Of a stretch of DNA of 64,000 nt, positions 60,276 through 64,000 are shown piece after piece. The notes under the pieces were generated by a model. That model was not told the origin of the DNA and did no database searches. It saw nothing but the letters and a program-made list of their open reading frames with translations. This DNA is from Bicyclus anynana (lineage: Eukaryota > Arthropoda > Insecta > Lepidoptera > Nymphalidae). The translations under genes and the position numbers were made by a program. Each line of letters opens with the position of its first letter. Position 1 is the stretch's first letter. The stretch is taken from the NCBI RefSeq assembly GCF_947172395.1, contig NC_069095.1, positions 16,032,271 through 16,096,270 on the forward strand, given 5' to 3'.

Positions 60276-61354
60276 CTGGAAAAAAATAAACGGTTAGTTG
60301 ATTTCATTCATTGTATCGCAAATAGCGTTATTTGGGTCAGAAGGACAACGTTCCCGGTGGTTTACATTCCAAAGCAACCAAGCAGCGTTACCGATATAAT
60401 TACAGGCACATGAGGCTTTAGTCCTACGCCTTAGGTTGATGGAAAAAGGGCAGACCTTCATAGAAAGTGCATCTCATTCATCTCTTGCATACTCAGCGCT
60501 GAAGTGTTATACTCTGTTTATAGGCAATGGTGTCCTACTAGGCACCATCGTGGACCATTTGCTTAGTCAGTCGAAGAGAAAATAAACTGACTCATTGGTC
60601 CCGTGGTGTGGAGTTTCGGATCTTGAAATCCCGGGTTCGACGCCTGTCGCATGCATTTCAAGCTCTTTTTAAGGAATATTCGCCAAAGTCAATCACGACC
60701 ATTTTCAATTCCATATTCCGTTCCATCTAAGTGAAAAAATCTTTGCTAGGATTCAATTAATATATTTTTTTACTCCTAAGAATGAGCCTTTAAGCACAGG
60801 GTGTGCTTAAGGGATCAGATTCATAGTCAAAACTCAAGCTCCTTTTTTTTCTGTACTTTAACTTAACTTTGTACACAGACATACGCGCTGATGTAACTAT
60901 GTAGTGATAAAGATTATGTCACAGTGAAATCATTGTTATAAGTTGTTTTTGTGAGCATTTGAACGAAAACAGGTTCCAGTGTCAATAAATTTGCATACCC
61001 TAGACCGGTTCACATTTAAAATGACACTTTGGCGTCAATTTACATTCAGGATCATTATCGCAATATCTCGTTTTAGTAGGTCACTTTTTTAGATAGTAAC
61101 CTATTACGAATCCAGGCTATACATAAAAGAGATTTATTAATAGCGGCATTTACGTTTGACATTTTTTAATACCTCTCTGATCTTCCATTGTTCGCTTGCT
61201 TTTAATTTAGTATAAAGTTGAAAAATTTAAGTTCATTTATATCATGTAGATCTCCTGAAGATCTACTTGACATAAATGACCTTGAATTTTTTAGGTTTAA
61301 ATATTATCTATAAATATGACCATAATAGACGTATTCTATATCGATACTAATAAT

Positions 61355-61455
61355 TAGAGATGCGCCGAGTAACACTTTTGCCGAGTAACGAGTACCGAGT
61401 TTTACTCGGTTCAATTTTTTTTCAACCGAGTACTCGGCCGAGTAGCTCGGTTCAA
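61355..61455. mobile_element. hAT-like terminal fragment with CCGAGTA subterminal repeats
   Basis: TTAGAGATGCGCCGAGTAAC begins a 100-bp stretch packed with CCGAGTA/TACTCGG in both orientations, including CCGAGTACTCGGCCGAGTAG. TAGAGATGCGCC-type termini with repeated subterminal motifs are known in hAT transposons. No coding part is left. Confidence 0.45.
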
Positions 61456-61483
61456 TCAAATTTCTATTTCGCGCGCGTAAAAA

Positions 61484-61640
61484 ATTGTTTATTTCAAGTA
61501 GGCTTAGTTTACGAGCACTTTTGAAACGTCAAGTTTGACTATTTGTAGTGACTCTACCACCCAGCTCGGAAGGCGCAGTCTCCTGTTAAGAAGAGAGGGC
61601 GAGAAACTCAACAGTTGCTCTTTTATATCTTTCATTTTAA
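61484..61640 (-). mobile_element. Retrotransposon 3'-end copy in bs intron
   Basis: Reverse-orientation copy with TTTCAAGTAGGCTTAGTTTA, CTCTACCACCCAGCTCGGAA and GCGAGAAACTCAACAGTTGC. It directly follows the hAT-like fragment. Confidence 0.75.
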
Positions 61641-61799
61641 TTTTATTTAAATTTAATCGAGATTTTCAAAGATTTCCTAAATTACTAATAAATACTTTTT
61701 GATTAACATGTTGTTTTAATTATATCTACCTAAATAATGCTTTTCTTATTCATACGTCATATCGTTGTCGCAGAAACGCAAATTCATTGCCACTTGATG

Positions 61800-62200
61800 A
61801 TGTTTTTAACCCCTAACTCAAAAAGGGGGGTGTTATAAGTTTGACATGTCTGTCCGTAACACCATAGCCCCCGAACGGATGAAGCAATTTCAATTTAATT
61901 TTTTTGTATTAAAGGTGACTTATGTGCGAGTGCTCTTAGATATCGGTAAAAGCGTTTAAAAGTTGTGGGGGGGGGGGTGAAAGTGAGGAAGAATAACCTC
62001 TTATATTATGTATGTACGAATGTCTGCAAATATACTCGAGTGGGGTCTCAAATGAAAGCGCACTGAAAGAGAATATTGATGACTTAACCGAGAGTGTAAC
62101 AAATAATTTCATGACATTCGGGGGTTTTCAAAATTTTCAATTTTATGTTATGAAACATATACGGTGATGCAATACAGGGTATTCCCTCTTAAAGTCGGTA
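61800..62200. repeat. Dispersed lepidopteran-type repeat
   Basis: The text GGGGGGTGTTATAAGTTTGA, CATGTCTGTCCGTAACACC, CCCGAACGGATGAAGCAATT and TCTCAAATGAAAGCGCACTG is familiar from widely dispersed insect repeats, from recall only. It contains an 11-bp G run at 61967-61977. No other copy lies in this window, so the call rests on recognition. Confidence 0.35.
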
Positions 62201-62768
62201 CTTGAGGGATCTTATTTACTTTAATGTAGTTTAAGGAGCGTTTTAAACCCTCATAGCTTTAAGTTTCTCATAAGTTGAAGAACTTCGCTTAATAGAGTAT
62301 ACCAATACACCATACAATAAAAGTGAAGCATTCCATAATTAATAAGCTAGTAAGTTAGCTAGAATAGCTAGCAAGAAACATCTATAGGACCAAAAAACAT
62401 AAAAACAACATTCATCTTGGTCATTTACTTTAACTACTTTTTAGTTTTAAAGTATGAGTAAGTAAGTAGTAAGTATATGTATACGCAATAACTTTATCCA
62501 TTTAACCATCTGCGTATTATTTGCATCGATAAGTAGGTAATATAAGAAACAATTATTGTAGTTAAATTATTTTTAACTGGTACTTGAAGACTCGTGCTTG
62601 TTTATCTATGATAGCGAGATGCCATTTTAAAGGCCTTTTTATTGTGACATTTGTCGTTTGAAAATTGCTTTAAGAACATCACAGTAATGTGCTAAAGGGT
62701 CCGAAAAAAGTATTATTTGTGTATACATAATGTACTTAGGTACTATAAAAGCTAGAGCCAAGAGCTAA

Positions 62769-63025
62769 GAGCCGTGATAGCCCAGTGGATATGACCTACG
62801 GGTTCGAATCCGGTCCGGGTGCATTTTAAGAAATTAAATATCACGTGTCTCAAACGGTGAAGGAAAGATCATAAGAAAAACCTTATCTTAGGACTTTTAC
62901 AATTCTCTATGTGTGTGAAGTCTGCCAATTTGCATTTGGTCAGAGTTGTGGACTAAGGCCTAACCCCTCTTAATCGGAGAGGAGACTTGATCGGCAGTAT
63001 GCAGAATATGGGTTGATAATGATGG
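62769..63025 (+). mobile_element. SINE family B in bs intron
   Basis: Forward copy. The head GAGCCGTGATAGCCCAGTGG holds box A and GGGTTCGAATCCGGTCCGGG holds box B. The body contains CACGTGTCTCAAACGGTGAA and the copy ends in GGGTTGATAATGATGG. The family's true orientation (head first) is visible here. Confidence 0.88.
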
Positions 63026-63112
63026 TAGAATCTTTACAAATAGTCAACTGACGTATCAAAAGTGCTTGTAAACTGAGCCTACTTGAAATAAATGAATAAT
63101 TTTGATGAATGG
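63024..63112 (+). mobile_element. Retrotransposon 3'-end copy fused to a SINE
   Basis: It starts abruptly at GGTAGAATCTTTACAAATAG and runs through GTGCTTGTAAACTGAGCCTA to the AAATAAATGA tail. It is very close in sequence to the copy at 6086-6170. It joins the SINE at 62769-63025 without a gap. Confidence 0.75.
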
Positions 63113-64000
63113 AAAGACTTTCATCTTCTTCCAGCTCAACTCATCAATCTCAATCTACTCTTCTGTCTTTGCCAGAATTTATCCATTCGCTTCCAGCTAC
63201 CTCAGTGATATCAGCCTCCTCAGCCTCAGCCCACCATTAATTAGTTTTCCATCTGTTCAGATAAAACGTCCCACTGTAGTCATAACTGAGAACTACACAG
63301 TTTTATATGTACATTATTGAAATTTCGTTTAAATAAAACGGTACAGTTAAACTGCGCAGTTAAAGCTGAAGGTTTGTGGCCCGCGTGAGGGTATTAATAT
63401 AATAAGCTAATAGAATATGTAACAGTATCCAAAGGGTTAAGTTAAGTGTAAGTATGGCCGACCTTTCACCTCTCCCACGCTACCGATAGGCACTTAAGTA
63501 AGCCTCCGCACAATTTCGGGAGCAAAGCGACTAACGTATCACTCTCCCACGGCACTCTTTGTGTTTGCTCCGGGAATTATCACGCCCACTAGCGCCACCT
63601 ACACGATTTGGAGCAATTTACATACTGTGCAACACAACATTCGATTTTATGTCCTTCGACATAAGGGTCTCATTACGGACCAGTAACGTAATGAAACGTT
63701 TGACAAAATTCGGTAGCCTTAGTACTTGGCGCCTAAATTGATGTTAAGCAAAAAGTAAACCTTGAAATAACCGGGCCACTACTACATTGCATAAGCGACT
63801 AATAGACGGAATGAACAGAAGTAGTAAAGAACTTTTGCACGTGGAATTAATAAAAATTAATTTATAGAAAACCTCGAATGTTAAAAAGCTCATATACCTT
63901 ACTAAGTAAATCTACAAAGCTCTTCAAGATAAATAAACATTTACGTTAAAACAATTAATCTCAACGCTCTTTTTTATGGAAGGATTCCAAATAGATAAAC

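Larger units (their letters stand above)
60276..64000 (-). other. bs: bs intron (3' part), repeat-filled
   Basis: This is the intron upstream of the bs terminal exon; its 5' end lies outside the window. The acceptor is TTTTTTTCCAG read on the minus strand. I found no sequence matching the first half of the SRF MADS box here. It holds a tRNA-like stretch near 60600, a hAT-like fragment (61355-61455), a retrotransposon 3' end (61484-61640), a dispersed repeat (61800-62200) and a SINE next to another retrotransposon 3' end (62769-63112). The remainder, including 63113-64000, shows nothing recognisable. Confidence 0.8.

Noticed and set aside
59869..60297. Two long plus-strand open frames opposite the bs exon
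   Set aside because: They are GC-rich shadows of the conserved SRF reading frame on the other strand.
60596..60655. tRNA-like box B (GGGTTCGACGCC)
   Set aside because: Box A is poor and no cloverleaf can be drawn; probably decayed repeat.

Overview
The window reads as nuclear DNA from a lepidopteran insect (moth or butterfly). It is AT-rich and intron/intergene dominated. It carries tRNA-derived SINEs, small Helitron-like elements that start near TCTATACTAATATT and end in a GC-rich hairpin plus CTAG, 3' ends of non-LTR retrotransposons, and short terminal-inverted-repeat elements. These mixtures are typical of Lepidoptera. No bacterial-type operon, rRNA, CRISPR array or convincing functional tRNA gene is visible.

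Only one host protein-coding exon is secure. It lies on the minus strand at 59847-60275 and is the terminal coding exon of the serum response factor orthologue (blistered, bs): second half of the MADS box, the SAM extension and a short His/Pro-rich tail. It has a clear 3' splice site and branch point. The upstream exon with the DNA-binding N-terminal half is not in the window, so 60276-64000 is intron, filled with repeats.

Layout. Positions 1-33.2 kb are repeat-rich. At least seven copies of one SINE, several copies of a second SINE, six Helitron-like pieces, five RTE-type 3' fragments, one 5'-truncated non-LTR retrotransposon with an open reverse-transcriptase frame (4791-5963), further copies of its 3' end, and two MITEs with 3-bp TTA/TAA target duplications lie there. 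Positions 33.2-59.8 kb, directly downstream of bs, are strikingly poor in recognisable mobile elements and contain several CpG-rich islands. Candidate non-coding elements sit in this part: a long hairpin with pre-miRNA shape (46868-46986), and a CRE next to a perfect CArG box (45003-45052). Positions 59.8-64 kb hold the bs exon and its intron.

The most interesting signals are the 119-nt hairpin at 46868, whose substitutions between arms are mostly G:U-compatible when read on the plus strand; the CRE/CArG pair, which is the classical SRF target arrangement, downstream of the SRF gene itself; a 23-bp array built on a 10-bp palindrome (8427-8531); and a MITE carrying 43-bp near-palindromic tandem units (29500-29665). 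All non-coding calls are pattern-based and were not checked by database search or folding software.
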